This document shows, piece after piece, positions 19,301 to 27,524 of a stretch of DNA of 64,000 bases; the first letter of the stretch is position 1; every line of letters starts with the position of its first letter. The notes beneath the pieces are model-generated. The model did no database searches. It had not been told where the DNA came from and worked only from the letters and a program-made list of their open reading frames with translations. A program made the translations under genes and the position numbers. The DNA is from Sphingobium nicotianae (GTDB taxonomy: Bacteria; Pseudomonadota; Alphaproteobacteria; Sphingomonadales; Sphingomonadaceae): contig NZ_JAHGAW010000010.1 of assembly GCF_018603885.1 (NCBI RefSeq), positions 124,001 to 188,000 on the forward strand. Direction: 5' to 3'.

Positions 19301-21718
19301 CACGATGGCACTGAGCGCCGTCGCCGCATCGCAGACCAGAAAAACAATGGAATATGCCCAGCGAACGCCTCCGTCCACCAACCGCCTGAGAACACCCTGC
19401 AGAACGCCCCGCCGTCGTCCGCGCGCAAATCCGGTCACGACGTCGGTGAAGAGATAGGCTGCGGGCGCTGTGAGCGCGAGCCCGGTCCAGACCCAGGGGC
19501 TCCCTCCGAGCAGGGTCCAGCCGCCGAGCAGCAGGGCGACAAGGCTGGGAGGCACCAGACTGCGACGAAGATTGTCGAAAATCTTCATCTGGTCGGTCCA
19601 GGTCAGGCGATTTGACAGTCGCACGCCACCACGGCCAGGAACGGTCGGAAACAGCCAGGGAAGCAGCTGCCAGTCGCCGCGAACCCAGCGATGCCAGCGC
19701 CGACGATAATCGAGATAGCCGGACGGAAACCCCTCGTAGATGATGATGTCGCTGACGAGGGCGGCCCGGCCATGAAGCCCCTCGAACAGATCATGGCTGA
19801 GCAGGTTGTTCTCGGGAATCCGGCCCTCCACGCTCCGATCGAAGGTGGCGACCTCGTAGATGCCCTTGCCGACGAAGATTCCCGACCCGAACAAGTCCTG
19901 ATACACATCCGAGACGGCCCGCGAATAGATGTCGATCGCGGTATCTCCGCCGAAATAATAGGCGAATGCCGACCGCTCGCGGCCCTCGGGCGCGATCTCG
20001 ACGCGCGGCTGGAGAATGGTGTAGCCGCGCGCGACCCGCCCGGTCCGTTCATCGAAATGGGCGGCGTTGAGCGGATGGGCCAGCGTCGCCACCAGACGCC
20101 TGACCACGCCGGTGGGAAGGCGCGTGTCGGCATCGGCCGTCACGACGAACCGGATTCCCCGCAATGCCTCGATGCGGCCCGCCGTCAGCGAGAAGGGGCC
20201 CAGATCGCCGCGAAGGACGAAATCGTTGAACTGCTCAAGCTTGCCGCGCTTGCGCTCCCAGCCCATCCAGGTCGCCTGAGCCGGATTGAACAGGCGCGGG
20301 CGATGCAGAAGCCGGAATGGGCTCGTGGCCGAGTGAAGGGCGTTCAACCGCGCGATGCCGTCCAGCAACGCGGCTTCCACCTCGGCGTCGCCCGGCAACA
20401 CGGCCTGGTCCGCATCGGCAAGGTCGCTCAACAGGACGAACTGCACGTTCGGGTCCGCATTTGCGAGATAATGCGCTTCGAGGCGGTGCATCATGGCCGG
20501 CACATCGGCCGCCCTGGCAACCAGGACCGGGACCGCAACGGCGGTCTTGCAGTTGTCGGGCACCCCCTCGTCAAAGTCCAGCTTCGGGAGCACTCTCGGC
20601 GCGACGAGCAATGTCGCGATCTTGTTGACGACGGTGACGCCCAGAATCGAGGCGGGCAAAGTGGTCAACACGATGCCCAGGAGCCAGCGCGTCGCCGTCG
20701 CCTCGACGGATGCGAGATAAAGCGCCGGGATGGCGAAAGCCACGAGCGCGGCAAGAATCAGGGCGGTGTTGTAGAGGATCTCCGGGCGGCGCAGCAGCTT
20801 GCGACCAAGGGATTGCAGGGTGCGCGCGCGCGCATTGATCGCGTCCTCGAACGCGGGCCGGCCCTTGTCCACCAGCCAGTAGCCGACATGCGCCGAAGGC
20901 TCGTCGCCATCAGATCGACATTGCGCGAGAAGGCGTTCCGCAACGCTCCACTCGGTGAGGTCGCCACGCAGGGACAATTGCTCGACGGCGTGGCGGTATC
21001 GATCCCGCGTGTCGAAATCCATGTGCGGATAGATGCCGGCCGGATCGCGCCGCAAAATCGCCTCGACGCGGCTTGTGCGATCGAAAAACTCCTTCCACTG
21101 GATTGTCGAGATGACGGCGAGGTTGGCGATGGCCCGCGAGACGCACTCGGTATCGTCCGCCGCGGCGGACAGGGCCGCATCCGGCCCTAACGCGAACGGC
21201 GCGGGAATGTCGGGAAAAATCCGCTCGAATCCGGTGATGAGAACCTCAAGACAGGCCAGGCGCAGCATTGCCGGAAAAGCCCAGAGCTCGGCGATGCTGA
21301 GCGGTTCCTCCTGCTGATAGCGATCGATGAACCGAACCGCCCCGTTCAGCGAAACCTGCAGATGGGACGCATGGAGCAAGCCGTGCGCAAGAGCATGGAT
21401 GCGAGGCAGGCCCTTCGCCGCCTCGCCAGCGACACCCGGCAAGCGGCGATAGAATTGGGGAGGCATATCCTCCTTGATCTGGAGGATGGCGCGCTGGACA
21501 TGATAATCATTGTCAAGAAGCCATTCGGCCGCGGAACTGCTCTGGGGTGGCGCGTCACCGGCGGCCCGGCGTGCCGCGGTCAGCCATTTATGCAGGGCCG
21601 GCAAATTCGCCCAGGCGGCCAGCGGGGCCGCGGGATGCACCAGACCCGCCAGCCGATGACGAAGCGCGAGATCATGCGCCACCGTCAGGATGGGCTCGCC
21701 TTCCCTCTCCTGAGACAT
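13322..21718 (-). CDS. ndvB: Cyclic beta-1,2-glucan synthase
   Basis: Giant membrane enzyme of 2798 residues, the usual length of NdvB/ChvB/Cgs (about 2800-2870), that polymerises and cyclises periplasmic beta-1,2-glucan from UDP-glucose. Membrane helices near 310-370 lead into a GT84-type glycosyltransferase with DADTRLPTG (about 529) and RWVRGDWQ (about 679), then more helices (710-900). A glycoamylase-like domain follows (about 930-1480; YMAHHQGMSMAALGN), corresponding to the part linked to cyclisation in related enzymes. The C-terminal third is a GH94-type phosphorylase module with GTGDWNDGMNRVG (about 2473) that controls chain length. The ATG directly follows a usp stop with no gap. Cyclic glucans serve hypo-osmotic adaptation and host interaction. 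Confidence 0.92.
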   Translation of the reverse strand: MSQEREGEPILTVAHDLALRHRLAGLVHPAAPLAAWANLPALHKWLTAARRAAGDAPPQSSSAAEWLLDNDYHVQRAILQIKEDMPPQFYRRLPGVAGEAAKGLPRIHALAHGLLHASHLQVSLNGAVRFIDRYQQEEPLSIAELWAFPAMLRLACLEVLITGFERIFPDIPAPFALGPDAALSAAADDTECVSRAIANLAVISTIQWKEFFDRTSRVEAILRRDPAGIYPHMDFDTRDRYRHAVEQLSLRGDLTEWSVAERLLAQCRSDGDEPSAHVGYWLVDKGRPAFEDAINARARTLQSLGRKLLRRPEILYNTALILAALVAFAIPALYLASVEATATRWLLGIVLTTLPASILGVTVVNKIATLLVAPRVLPKLDFDEGVPDNCKTAVAVPVLVARAADVPAMMHRLEAHYLANADPNVQFVLLSDLADADQAVLPGDAEVEAALLDGIARLNALHSATSPFRLLHRPRLFNPAQATWMGWERKRGKLEQFNDFVLRGDLGPFSLTAGRIEALRGIRFVVTADADTRLPTGVVRRLVATLAHPLNAAHFDERTGRVARGYTILQPRVEIAPEGRERSAFAYYFGGDTAIDIYSRAVSDVYQDLFGSGIFVGKGIYEVATFDRSVEGRIPENNLLSHDLFEGLHGRAALVSDIIIYEGFPSGYLDYRRRWHRWVRGDWQLLPWLFPTVPGRGGVRLSNRLTWTDQMKIFDNLRRSLVPPSLVALLLGGWTLLGGSPWVWTGLALTAPAAYLFTDVVTGFARGRRRGVLQGVLRRLVDGGVRWAYSIVFLVCDAATALSAIVTTLWRLASGRGLLEWASAAHMSAHFAALDPRRAAWRELWVSPALAVVVASGLALVRPMALLPAGPLLILWLLAPEISLRISRPRDPKIETLDAEDRLFLRHVARRTWLFFETFVTPQDNWLPPDNYQEPPHEEIAHRTSPTNVGMLLLSTLTAWKLGYIGIQDLESRLRNTLDALDRLETYRGHMLNWYDTRSLRPLEPRYVSTVDSGNLAVCLLVVAEACREAARGAPLSPALWSGLEDTFDLLQLALAPDRIDLTAKMRRRLGDAKSVIAAAGEDPRAWTDRLDALCDGIWPELRGELRKEIADIEGVAVAVIRDIHAWIERVDHHLLSMRRDVETFCPWLPLLATAPPDCAEFAAKLATMLTPPTQPHVTQPTPVRNWAELLDGTLARGAEALKLLQERLDNVGGRAGGWAWGMNFGMIFDVNSRLFHIGYDVSGDRIDQHHYDLLASEARLASFFAIAKGDVPPEHWFFLGRPITTNTAGLSLMSWNGSMFEYLMPNLFLRSDPDTLLGQSDRSAVDLQRVYGIKHDIPWGISESAFASMGPDRVYRYHAFGVPGLGLRRGLARDLVVAPYATVLALAARACMSVRNLHELADLGGIGLYGFYEAIDFTAERVPPGQRFVTVLSYMAHHQGMSMAALGNALCDDVFVRWFHGNPHVGTVDLLLNERIPWELPPEIPRIEIREPQPVPEHAIPRLQPWVPVPLGGRSPSHAIGNGRLSSRIVANGGGSLTWQGYALTEPGRAPGDAGLWIYLRDKDSGERWLATPDPMPVSPTDGRVTFQAHQVEYHRRDHGISVTMSISIPHGDDLEIRRLTLVNESDQTRTLDVTSYGEVVLAPPQDAARHPAFSKLFVGSEELPDINGLLFTRRPRDAADRPPVLLHRLIGDEEGFLPRGVETDRAVFLGRHGDAHNPAAMQSEILGGSTGWTLDPVFALRAELELPPQGRRELAFLTIVAGSRGTAIELAGRYATLAALEWAINDAATAAAREMHELALSPDRVPDAQMLLSAFLTPPTQSDGPAEVTTAAHFSRGDLWALGLSGDHPIVLLTAGEGQNKALLQFATSAQRLWRRRGIAFDLVIMHEGAAGYLEPVQERLTQFLREAGVLDDLGQKGGVHLVGIGQGDADRAILLRQSAQILLDGGSRSLAEQFADAYPRPLTSPRFEPVGGPAASAQEAQALARPDDLRFDNGWGGFTPDGRDYLIHLEPGRTTPVPWSNILANDGFGTLVTEAGLGFTWAINSGENRLTPWSNDPVRDPQTEIVYLRDEETARVWTPTPQPAGAEAACRVRHGAGYTSWESRSEGLEQELLTFVPIDDPVKVVRLRVRNLLPRARRITATYYAEWLLGTVPGVPAALRRASYDPDVHAVMAHNPWNDEFKDRTAFLTSSHPPHSLTTSRFDFLGPNGDHRRPEGLQNWDLGGRQSAAGADCCGAFQVHLDIPPGETAELAFIVGQGDHRAHARMLARRWQDMAHSDRALRQCREEWDKRLDAVKVTTPDPAFDILVNRWLPYQTRSARLLARAGFYQAGGAFGFRDQLQDVLALLHAEPGLARSHILAAAAHQFEEGDVLHWWHPPSGRGVRTHCSDDLLWLPYVTAAYVSATGDTGILTEEVSFLRGPPLEQGEADHYAQFDVTQDRRSLFEHCERALDRGYRLGSHGLPLMGTGDWNDGMNRVGERGRGESVWLAWFLISTIKGFVALCDRLDHKALSELWKPRMAALAAAVEQSAWDGDWYVRAFDDEGRAWGAAANTECRIDAIAQSWAVLSGAGNAERCALAMASARTHLVRDDDRLVRLLAPPFDKTPRDPGYIKAYPAGIRENGGQYTHAAAWLGIALARMGDGDGAMQIFRRISPIAQTSLAADAARYRTEPYAVAADVAGAPPHVGRGGWSWYTGAAGWTWRLGVEEILGLRLVDGALDLAPCLPTTWSSFEATIVKDEGSLHVVVENPDGLASGDIDVLVDGAPWPSVRISFPAPGEHREVHCRLMRRAALAS

Positions 21719-22732
21719 TCAGTGTCGGCCTGTCGCCGGGAAAGGCCCATCATGAAGCAGGTTGAGAGCAAAAGGCTCATCCGCCGTCAGGGACGGGCGG
21801 GCGATCAGCATGGGCACCGGGCAATGCGTCATCAGATAGCTCGCCACGCTGCCATAGGGAATGTCGGCATGGTGACGACCGCCATGCCCCCGGGCCGACA
21901 GGACGACGATATCGGCCCCCTCGGAGCGGATGAGGGATGCCAGGGCGGCGCGGACATCGTCGGCGCGAAGCGATATGACGCGAACCTTCAGGTCCGTTTC
22001 CGCGATGTAAGCACGCATATGCTCGAGATAGGCCCGGCCGGCCTGCTCGTTCCGCTCGATGACATGACGCTGAAGTTCAAGATCAATCGGTTCCAGCGGC
22101 CTGATCTCGGTCAATTCCGGCGTCGGGACGATATGAGCCAGGACGAGCTCGGCATGCGCCGACTTGGCAAGACGAACGGCGAGCGGCAAGACGCTCTCCG
22201 CCCATTTCGACCCGTCGACCGGGACCAGAATGCGGCGATAATTGCATGACGCCGCCCCCGCTGCCGCAGGCGGCACAAGCAGGATCGAACCGGGCGCGCG
22301 ATCGAGCACATGATGCGTCGTGCCGCCGATGCCTCTATGCCCCGCACCATTCTCCCCATGTGTCCCGAGCACGAGGAGGCTGTCCGGCTGCGCCTGCGCG
22401 AGGCGGCATATCTCATCGGCGGTTGCGCCCTCGGCCAGCTTGACCTGCGCGATCGCTCCTGAAGCCCCCGGCGCGGCTGCCAGTTGCCCGAGGCTGAGCC
22501 GGGCTTCGTGTCGGCGCAAATCCCATTCGAGCGGGTCCGGACGCATATCCAGCCCCTGGGGGCTATCAAGGACCTGGAGCAGCGTCACCGGGATATCCAG
22601 CGCACGCGCAATGGCAAAGGCATGAGGGACGATGCCGGCGGAATTTTCGGAACGATCGAGGCATGCCACGACCTGACTGCCGCCGGTCTGCCCGGCTGCT
22701 CGCGATGAATATAATGCGTTCGATGTCGGCAT
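21719..22732 (-). CDS. Universal stress protein, two-domain
   Basis: Tandem Usp protein of 337 residues. The first half (VVACLDRSENSAGIVPHAFA) contains LLVLGTHGENGAGHRGIGGT; the second (RILVPVDGSKWAESVLPLAV) ends in IVVLSARGHGGRHHADIPYG, VASYLMTHCPVPMLIARP. Both carry the G-x2-G type nucleotide-binding loop. GGAGG lies 7 bases before the ATG. It is the first gene of an operon with the cyclic glucan synthase, whose ATG is immediately adjacent to its stop, and is divergent from the orphan kinase gene. Confidence 0.9.
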   Translation of the reverse strand: MPTSNALYSSRAAGQTGGSQVVACLDRSENSAGIVPHAFAIARALDIPVTLLQVLDSPQGLDMRPDPLEWDLRRHEARLSLGQLAAAPGASGAIAQVKLAEGATADEICRLAQAQPDSLLVLGTHGENGAGHRGIGGTTHHVLDRAPGSILLVPPAAAGAASCNYRRILVPVDGSKWAESVLPLAVRLAKSAHAELVLAHIVPTPELTEIRPLEPIDLELQRHVIERNEQAGRAYLEHMRAYIAETDLKVRVISLRADDVRAALASLIRSEGADIVVLSARGHGGRHHADIPYGSVASYLMTHCPVPMLIARPSLTADEPFALNLLHDGPFPATGRH

Positions 22733-23001
22733 GGTCCCGCCTCCGCTTGCATGGTGGACATGCCGCGCGTCGCATCAGGGCCGCTTGCTAAAAATTCCGA
22801 TTTCGGTGGCCTGACGCGATGGCGCGGTTCCTCGATCCTCGCCACGGTGCGTGATCTCAGGCCAGCGCGAAATAAGGGTATGTACGGAGGGCAGAAGAGG
22901 TCACCGCCACCGATCGCGCCCAGACCGACCCTTACGGAATGTTGCGCATAGGCGTCTATCCCGCCCCGTTGCACAGATAGGCGACAGCGAGGAGGGGCGT
23001 G

Positions 23002-23721
23002 ATGCAGTTGCAGAGCCAGTCCGATCAGACCGAACCCGCAGGGGCGCAACGCGAGCTGGTGCACCACCTGCGCAATCTGTTCAGTGTCGTCGTCTCCGCC
23101 AAGCAGATGTTCGAGCGCGAACGCGACGATGCGGAGCGCGCCGTCCTGCTGGACGTCATTGAGGATGCGGCGCGACGCGGGAGCGAGCTCACCACCGGCC
23201 TGCTGGACGATCATCGGGACGCGGACGTGGCGACGATCGACATCGGTGCCAGATTGTCCGGCCTGCGCGTGATGATCGGCGCCCTGGCCGGCGATGGAAT
23301 CCGGATCGATTTTCACGTCGATCCGTCGCCGGCGCTCGTGCGGATCGTGCCTGCGGACTTCGACGCCGCCCTATTGGAGCTTGTCAGAAATGCCGCGGTG
23401 GCGGGCGCGACCAGGCTTGGCCTTCGGCTGCGGATCGTCGGGGCGAGGGCCTGGATCGTCATTGCCGACAATGGCCGCGGAATGTCCGCCACCGCGCTCG
23501 ACCATGCGCGGAGCGGCGCCGACGCCGGCCATGCCCACGGCGCGGGGCTCTGCCGCGTGCGGCACTTCCTGCGGGCAGCGCATGGTCAATTTCTGATCCG
23601 AAGCCGGCAGGGCGCCGGCACGACGATCTGCATGACCCTGCCGCTGGTCCTCCACCGGACCGCCGACGGATCCGGAGCGCCGGATGGGCGCGACCCTCTC
23701 AACATAGGAGACGCATCATGA
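23002..23721 (+). CDS. Orphan histidine-kinase core protein without sensor
   Basis: Cytoplasmic protein of about 239 residues with only a dimerisation/phosphoacceptor helix and an ATPase domain. The H-box is ELVHHLRNLFSVVVS (two His near residues 21-22), the N-box LLELVRNA, G1 DNGRGMS, and a weak G2 at AHGAGLCRVRHF. No membrane segment, PAS, GAF or haem domain is present, so any signal must come from a partner. GGAGG lies 6 bases before the ATG at 23002. Its stop overlaps the BON gene ATG as ATGA. No response regulator with a receiver domain is near; the solo LuxR-HTH gene at 30412 is a possible distant partner. Confidence 0.75.
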   Translation: MQLQSQSDQTEPAGAQRELVHHLRNLFSVVVSAKQMFERERDDAERAVLLDVIEDAARRGSELTTGLLDDHRDADVATIDIGARLSGLRVMIGALAGDGIRIDFHVDPSPALVRIVPADFDAALLELVRNAAVAGATRLGLRLRIVGARAWIVIADNGRGMSATALDHARSGADAGHAHGAGLCRVRHFLRAAHGQFLIRSRQGAGTTICMTLPLVLHRTADGSGAPDGRDPLNIGDAS

Positions 23722-24374
23722 AGAAGTCCGACAGCGAATTGCAGCGCGACGTGATGGCCGAACTCGAATGGGAACCCAGCGTGGACCACGCCGACATCGG
23801 CGTGGCCGTGAACGACGGGGTCGTCACGCTTTCGGGATATGTCGGGACATATCCCGAAAAGATGGCCGCCGAAAAGGCGACCCGGCGCGTCGCCGGCGTG
23901 AAGGCCATCGCCGAGGAGATCAAGGTCCGCTTCGCCTCCCAGCCGAAGACGGCCGATCATGAGATCGCCAAGCGCATCCTCGACCTGTTCAGCTGGAATG
24001 TCTTCGTTCCGGCCGACAGGATCACGGTGAAGGTGGAGCATGGCTGGGTCACGCTGACCGGAACCGTCGACTGGTTCTACCAAAGAAACGAGGCACGCAA
24101 GGCGGCGGGCCGGATCAGCGGCGTCGTCGGCATCAACGATCTGATCAAGGTTAGCGAAATGCCGATGGCCCACGACATCAAGGACCGCATCGTGGCGGCA
24201 TTCAAACGGCAGGCGAACCTGGACGCCAAATCGGTGACCGTCGTGACGGACGGCGGCACCGTGAAGCTGGGCGGCAGCGTCAAGGCCTGGAACGAGCGTC
24301 GCATCGCCGAGCGCGCCGCCTGGTCCGCGCCCGGCGTCTCGCGGGTCGAGGACAATATCGTCGTCTCCTTTTGA
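23718..24374 (+). CDS. Triple BON-domain protein
   Basis: Protein of 218 residues made of three BON repeats (about 5-73, 78-146 and 148-216), each with the V-x-V-x-(D/N)-G-x-V-x-L-x-G core: VAVNDGVVTLSGYVG, VKVEHGWVTLTGTVD and VVTDGGTVKLGGSVK. BON domains occur in OsmY and bind phospholipid or other envelope components. There is no signal peptide, so unlike OsmY it is probably cytoplasmic or membrane-peripheral. It is translationally coupled to the kinase core gene. Confidence 0.9.
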   Translation: MKKSDSELQRDVMAELEWEPSVDHADIGVAVNDGVVTLSGYVGTYPEKMAAEKATRRVAGVKAIAEEIKVRFASQPKTADHEIAKRILDLFSWNVFVPADRITVKVEHGWVTLTGTVDWFYQRNEARKAAGRISGVVGINDLIKVSEMPMAHDIKDRIVAAFKRQANLDAKSVTVVTDGGTVKLGGSVKAWNERRIAERAAWSAPGVSRVEDNIVVSF

Positions 24375-24448
24375 GCGCGGCGGGCCGGATGACCGCCCCG
24401 TAGTTCTACTTATTCGGCGCGGAGGGCCGCGGTGCTAGCGTTGCGGGC

Positions 24449-25441
24449 ATGAAGACGATCGCCACCCTCACGATGAACCCGGCCATCGACGTGGCCTATG
24501 AAGCGGACCGCGTGTTCCACACGCACAAGATCCGCGCCCGCCAGGAACGTTATGTCCCCGGCGGCGGGGGCATCAACGTTTCGCGCGTCATCGCCCGTCT
24601 GGGGGGATGCGCGCGGGCCCATTATATGGCGGGCGGCGCGACGGGCGAGACCTTCGACAGGCTGCTCGACATCCACCAGATGGTGCGCTCGCGTATTCCC
24701 ATCGCGGGCAACACGCGGATCAGCACGGCCGTCTTCGAACGCGAGTCCGGCAAGGAATATCGGTTCGTCCCCACCGGCCCTTCGGTCAGCCAGCCGGAAT
24801 GGGAGGCGTGCCTCGCCCATCTCGCCGAGATCGAGTGCGACATTCTGGTGGCGAGCGGATCGCTGCCGCCCGGCGTGCCGGACGATTTCTACAGCCGGGT
24901 GCGGCGTCTCGTCGCGCCGCGCGGGACCGGGTTCGTCCTCGACAGCTCGGGGGCCGCGCTCAGATGTGCCGCCGCCGATGGCGGGATCCTCCTGCTCAAG
25001 CCCAGTCTCGGCGAGCTTCAGCATCTGGTCGGCGAGCCGCTCGAGGCGCTGGACGACATCGCGGCCGCGGCCTCCCATATCGTCCGCCGCGGGCAGGCGA
25101 CCTATGTCGCGGTGACGATGGGGCATCAGGGCGCCCTTCTCGCGCAGGCGTCGGGATATCTTCACCTGCCCGCGGTCCCGGTTACCGCGATGAGCACGGT
25201 CGGCGCCGGCGACAGCTTCCTGGCGGCGATGACCTTCGCGCTTGCCTGCGAGCGCGATCCGGTCGACGCGTTCCGCTATGGCATGGCGGCCGGCGCGGCG
25301 GCCGTCCTCTCGCCGGGGACGGACCTGTGCCGGCTGGAGGATGTGGAGCGGATGTTCCAACTGGTTCCGCAGGGGGAGCAGTGCCCCTGCCCGCCCTCCG
25401 TCGGCATTCCGCATGTCGACGTGGTCGGAGACGGCTCGTAA
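24449..25441 (+). CDS. pfkB: PfkB-family phosphofructokinase
   Basis: Sugar kinase of 330 residues of the ribokinase/PfkB fold. The N-terminal substrate motif is TMNPAIDVAYE with GGGGINVSRV; the C-terminal ATP-binding motif with the catalytic Asp is STVGAGDSFLAAM (about residue 253). This fits 6-phosphofructokinase 2 or a related 1-phosphofructokinase/tagatose-6-phosphate kinase; motifs alone do not separate these. It would feed glycolysis when respiration is limited. The ATG is 74 bases after the BON gene. PfkB next to Usp and Hsp20 genes is typical of hypoxia or dormancy clusters. Confidence 0.88.
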   Translation: MKTIATLTMNPAIDVAYEADRVFHTHKIRARQERYVPGGGGINVSRVIARLGGCARAHYMAGGATGETFDRLLDIHQMVRSRIPIAGNTRISTAVFERESGKEYRFVPTGPSVSQPEWEACLAHLAEIECDILVASGSLPPGVPDDFYSRVRRLVAPRGTGFVLDSSGAALRCAAADGGILLLKPSLGELQHLVGEPLEALDDIAAAASHIVRRGQATYVAVTMGHQGALLAQASGYLHLPAVPVTAMSTVGAGDSFLAAMTFALACERDPVDAFRYGMAAGAAAVLSPGTDLCRLEDVERMFQLVPQGEQCPCPPSVGIPHVDVVGDGS

Positions 25442-25485
25442 CGGCGTCTGCCTGATCCGGCGTCGCGTCGCAACCTGGTTCCCCC

Positions 25486-25914
25486 TCAGGGGACGACGAG
25501 CACCGCGCAGCCGGCGAGCGACGTCAGCTTCTGGGAGACGCTGCCCAGCACCAGGCCCGTCAGACGCCCCCGGCCCCGACGCCCGACCACGAGCATCGTG
25601 GCGCCCTCGCTGCGCGCCATCTCGATAATGGCTTGGGCGGGATCGCCCCACGCGGAATTCGTCCGCACGGTGCCGGCTCCCGATCGATGCGCGCGCTCCG
25701 TCGCGTCGGCCAGGATCTGGTCGGCCGCGCTGTCAAGTGCGCCGCCGATGTCCTCCCCGGCCCTGGAGAGCGCGCGCAGATCGCTGGCGCCAAGATCGCC
25801 GCATATCGTGACGATCACCAGCTCCGCCGACAGCGAATGCGCGAGATATGCCGCGCGATCGACCGCCCGATCGGCCCCGGCCGAGCCATCGGTTGCAACC
25901 ATGATCCGTTCCAT
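25486..25914 (-). CDS. Universal stress protein, single-domain
   Basis: Single Usp domain of about 142 residues: MERIMVATDGSAGADRAVDR at the start and LVVGRRGRGRLTGLVLGSVSQ near the end, the ATP-binding G-x2-G-x9-G(S) pattern of the UspFG/MJ0577 type. The ATG at 25914 has GGAGGTGA 9 bases upstream; an in-frame TTG at 25923 is less likely. It is the last gene of the minus-strand run hsp20, kinase fusion, usp, and begins 5 bases after the preceding stop. Confidence 0.88.
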   Translation of the reverse strand: MERIMVATDGSAGADRAVDRAAYLAHSLSAELVIVTICGDLGASDLRALSRAGEDIGGALDSAADQILADATERAHRSGAGTVRTNSAWGDPAQAIIEMARSEGATMLVVGRRGRGRLTGLVLGSVSQKLTSLAGCAVLVVP

Positions 25915-25919
25915 GCCGA

Positions 25920-27518
25920 TCAATCACCTCCTGAATATGGCATCGCATGGCCCCCGTTCCATCGCCGGGGATGCTTCAGCCAGACCTGCGCCATCGCTGT
26001 CACGTCATCCAGCGAGCCGCTCGCCGGAATGAGGTGCCACGAGCCAAGTTCGCCGATGTCGAGCGCCGACTGGGCCTCCGCCACCCTGCGATCGGCATCC
26101 GACGCGTCGGCGGCGCGTGTTTCGACGCGAGCGATGCGCGCGGACATATCCGCTTCGAGCCAGAGACCGGTGAAATCGACGTCGCATTGCCGCGCGACCG
26201 CCTCGATCCGATCCCGCTCCGTTCGCCGGGCAAAGACCGCATCGGCGATGACCGACTGGCCCCCAGCGAGAGTCTCCGCGCAACCTGTATCCAGCGTCCG
26301 ATAAACCAGGGCGGCGGATTGCGCGGAGTAGCTGTCGGCAGGGAGCGTCTCTTCGGGTGCCAGACCGGCCAGTCGCTTGCGCAGGACATCGCTCCGCAAA
26401 ACCCGGGCGCCGGGCGCTCGCCCGATCGTTCCGCCCAGCTTGCGGGCCAGGCTCGATTTGCCCGTGCCGGAAAGTCCGCCGATCGCGACCAGCCGCGCCG
26501 GAACGGGCTTCAGCGCATTGAACGCCAGGTCGAGAAAGGATCGCGCTTCCCGCGCCAGAACCCTGTCGTCACCGGCTCGCACGCTCTGCGCAGCCAGAAC
26601 ATGGGCCCGGATCGCGGCGCGGACGGAGAGAAACAGGGGCAGCAGGGCGATGCCGCCCTCGTCCGGCGGCGACAGATCGAGATAGCGATTGAAAACGAGG
26701 TTCGCCTCCATCCGGAGATTGCGATGCCAGAGATCCATCAGGAGGAAACCGAGATCGTAAAGCACATCGATCGTCGCGAGCTCGGCACTGAATTCCAGGC
26801 AATCGAAAAGGGTCGGCACGCCTTCGATCCGCGCGATGTTGGCGAGATGGAGATCGCCATGACAGTGTCGCACGCGCCCCTGCCGGGCGCGTGCATCGAG
26901 CAGCGGCGCCATTTCCTTCGTCTTTTCCAGAAGCGCCGCTTCAAAATGCGTCACGATCCGGGGATCCAGAACGGCTGGATAAGCCGCCATGCTCGCCAGG
27001 TTGCCTTCAACGACGCGACGGAACGAAGCCGCGCCGTCCTGCGACGGCACCGGCTCGACCATCGCGTGGAGCGCGTGGATCCGATCCGCCAGCCCCGCGA
27101 GCATGGACTCGTCGAGCCGCCCGCGTTCCGCCAGGTGGCTGAGCAGCGCATCGTCGGGAAACCGATGCATCTCAAGCAGCCAGTCGATCGTCTCGCCGGA
27201 CCCGCCGATCGCGAGCTGCCCATCCGCTCTCCGCGTCAGCGGCTGCACGCCCAGATAGAGTTGCGGAGCCGTTCGGCGGTTGAGCGCAAGTTCGGCCTCG
27301 AGCGCCGCACGACGTTTCTGCACCGTGGAAAAGTCGAGATAGCCGAACTTGACGGCTCTCTTGAGTTTCCAGGCGCGATCGCCGACGAGGAAGATGCTGG
27401 CGCAATGCGTGTCGATGCGGATCGGTCGCTTGCCTTCAAAGGCGCTGCCTCCGCCCAGAAATGCAACGGCATCGCCCTGATCGTCCGGCGAGGCGGGCGC
27501 CGAGGATGCCGTTGCCAT
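25920..27518 (-). CDS. Fused aminoglycoside-phosphotransferase-like and P-loop kinase protein
   Basis: Two-domain protein of 532 residues. The N-terminal half (about 1-330) is a kinase-like fold of the aminoglycoside phosphotransferase type with RHCHGDLHLANI (about 219) and DCLEFSAEL as catalytic and metal motifs. The C-terminal half (about 340-520) is an AAA_33/gluconate-kinase-like P-loop domain with IGGLSGTGKSSLARKLGG (about 349). This architecture is that of the DosR-regulated mycobacterial Rv2004c. Substrate unknown. Six bases separate it from hsp20 upstream. Confidence 0.85.
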   Translation of the reverse strand: MATASSAPASPDDQGDAVAFLGGGSAFEGKRPIRIDTHCASIFLVGDRAWKLKRAVKFGYLDFSTVQKRRAALEAELALNRRTAPQLYLGVQPLTRRADGQLAIGGSGETIDWLLEMHRFPDDALLSHLAERGRLDESMLAGLADRIHALHAMVEPVPSQDGAASFRRVVEGNLASMAAYPAVLDPRIVTHFEAALLEKTKEMAPLLDARARQGRVRHCHGDLHLANIARIEGVPTLFDCLEFSAELATIDVLYDLGFLLMDLWHRNLRMEANLVFNRYLDLSPPDEGGIALLPLFLSVRAAIRAHVLAAQSVRAGDDRVLAREARSFLDLAFNALKPVPARLVAIGGLSGTGKSSLARKLGGTIGRAPGARVLRSDVLRKRLAGLAPEETLPADSYSAQSAALVYRTLDTGCAETLAGGQSVIADAVFARRTERDRIEAVARQCDVDFTGLWLEADMSARIARVETRAADASDADRRVAEAQSALDIGELGSWHLIPASGSLDDVTAMAQVWLKHPRRWNGGHAMPYSGGD

Positions 27519-27524
27519 ATAGGC

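Noticed and set aside
19691-21190. Long plus-strand open frame inside the cyclic glucan synthase gene (and similar ones elsewhere)
   Set aside because: Antisense frames stay open in GC-rich genes; the Arg/His/Gln-rich composition is shadow-like and the minus-strand gene is certain.
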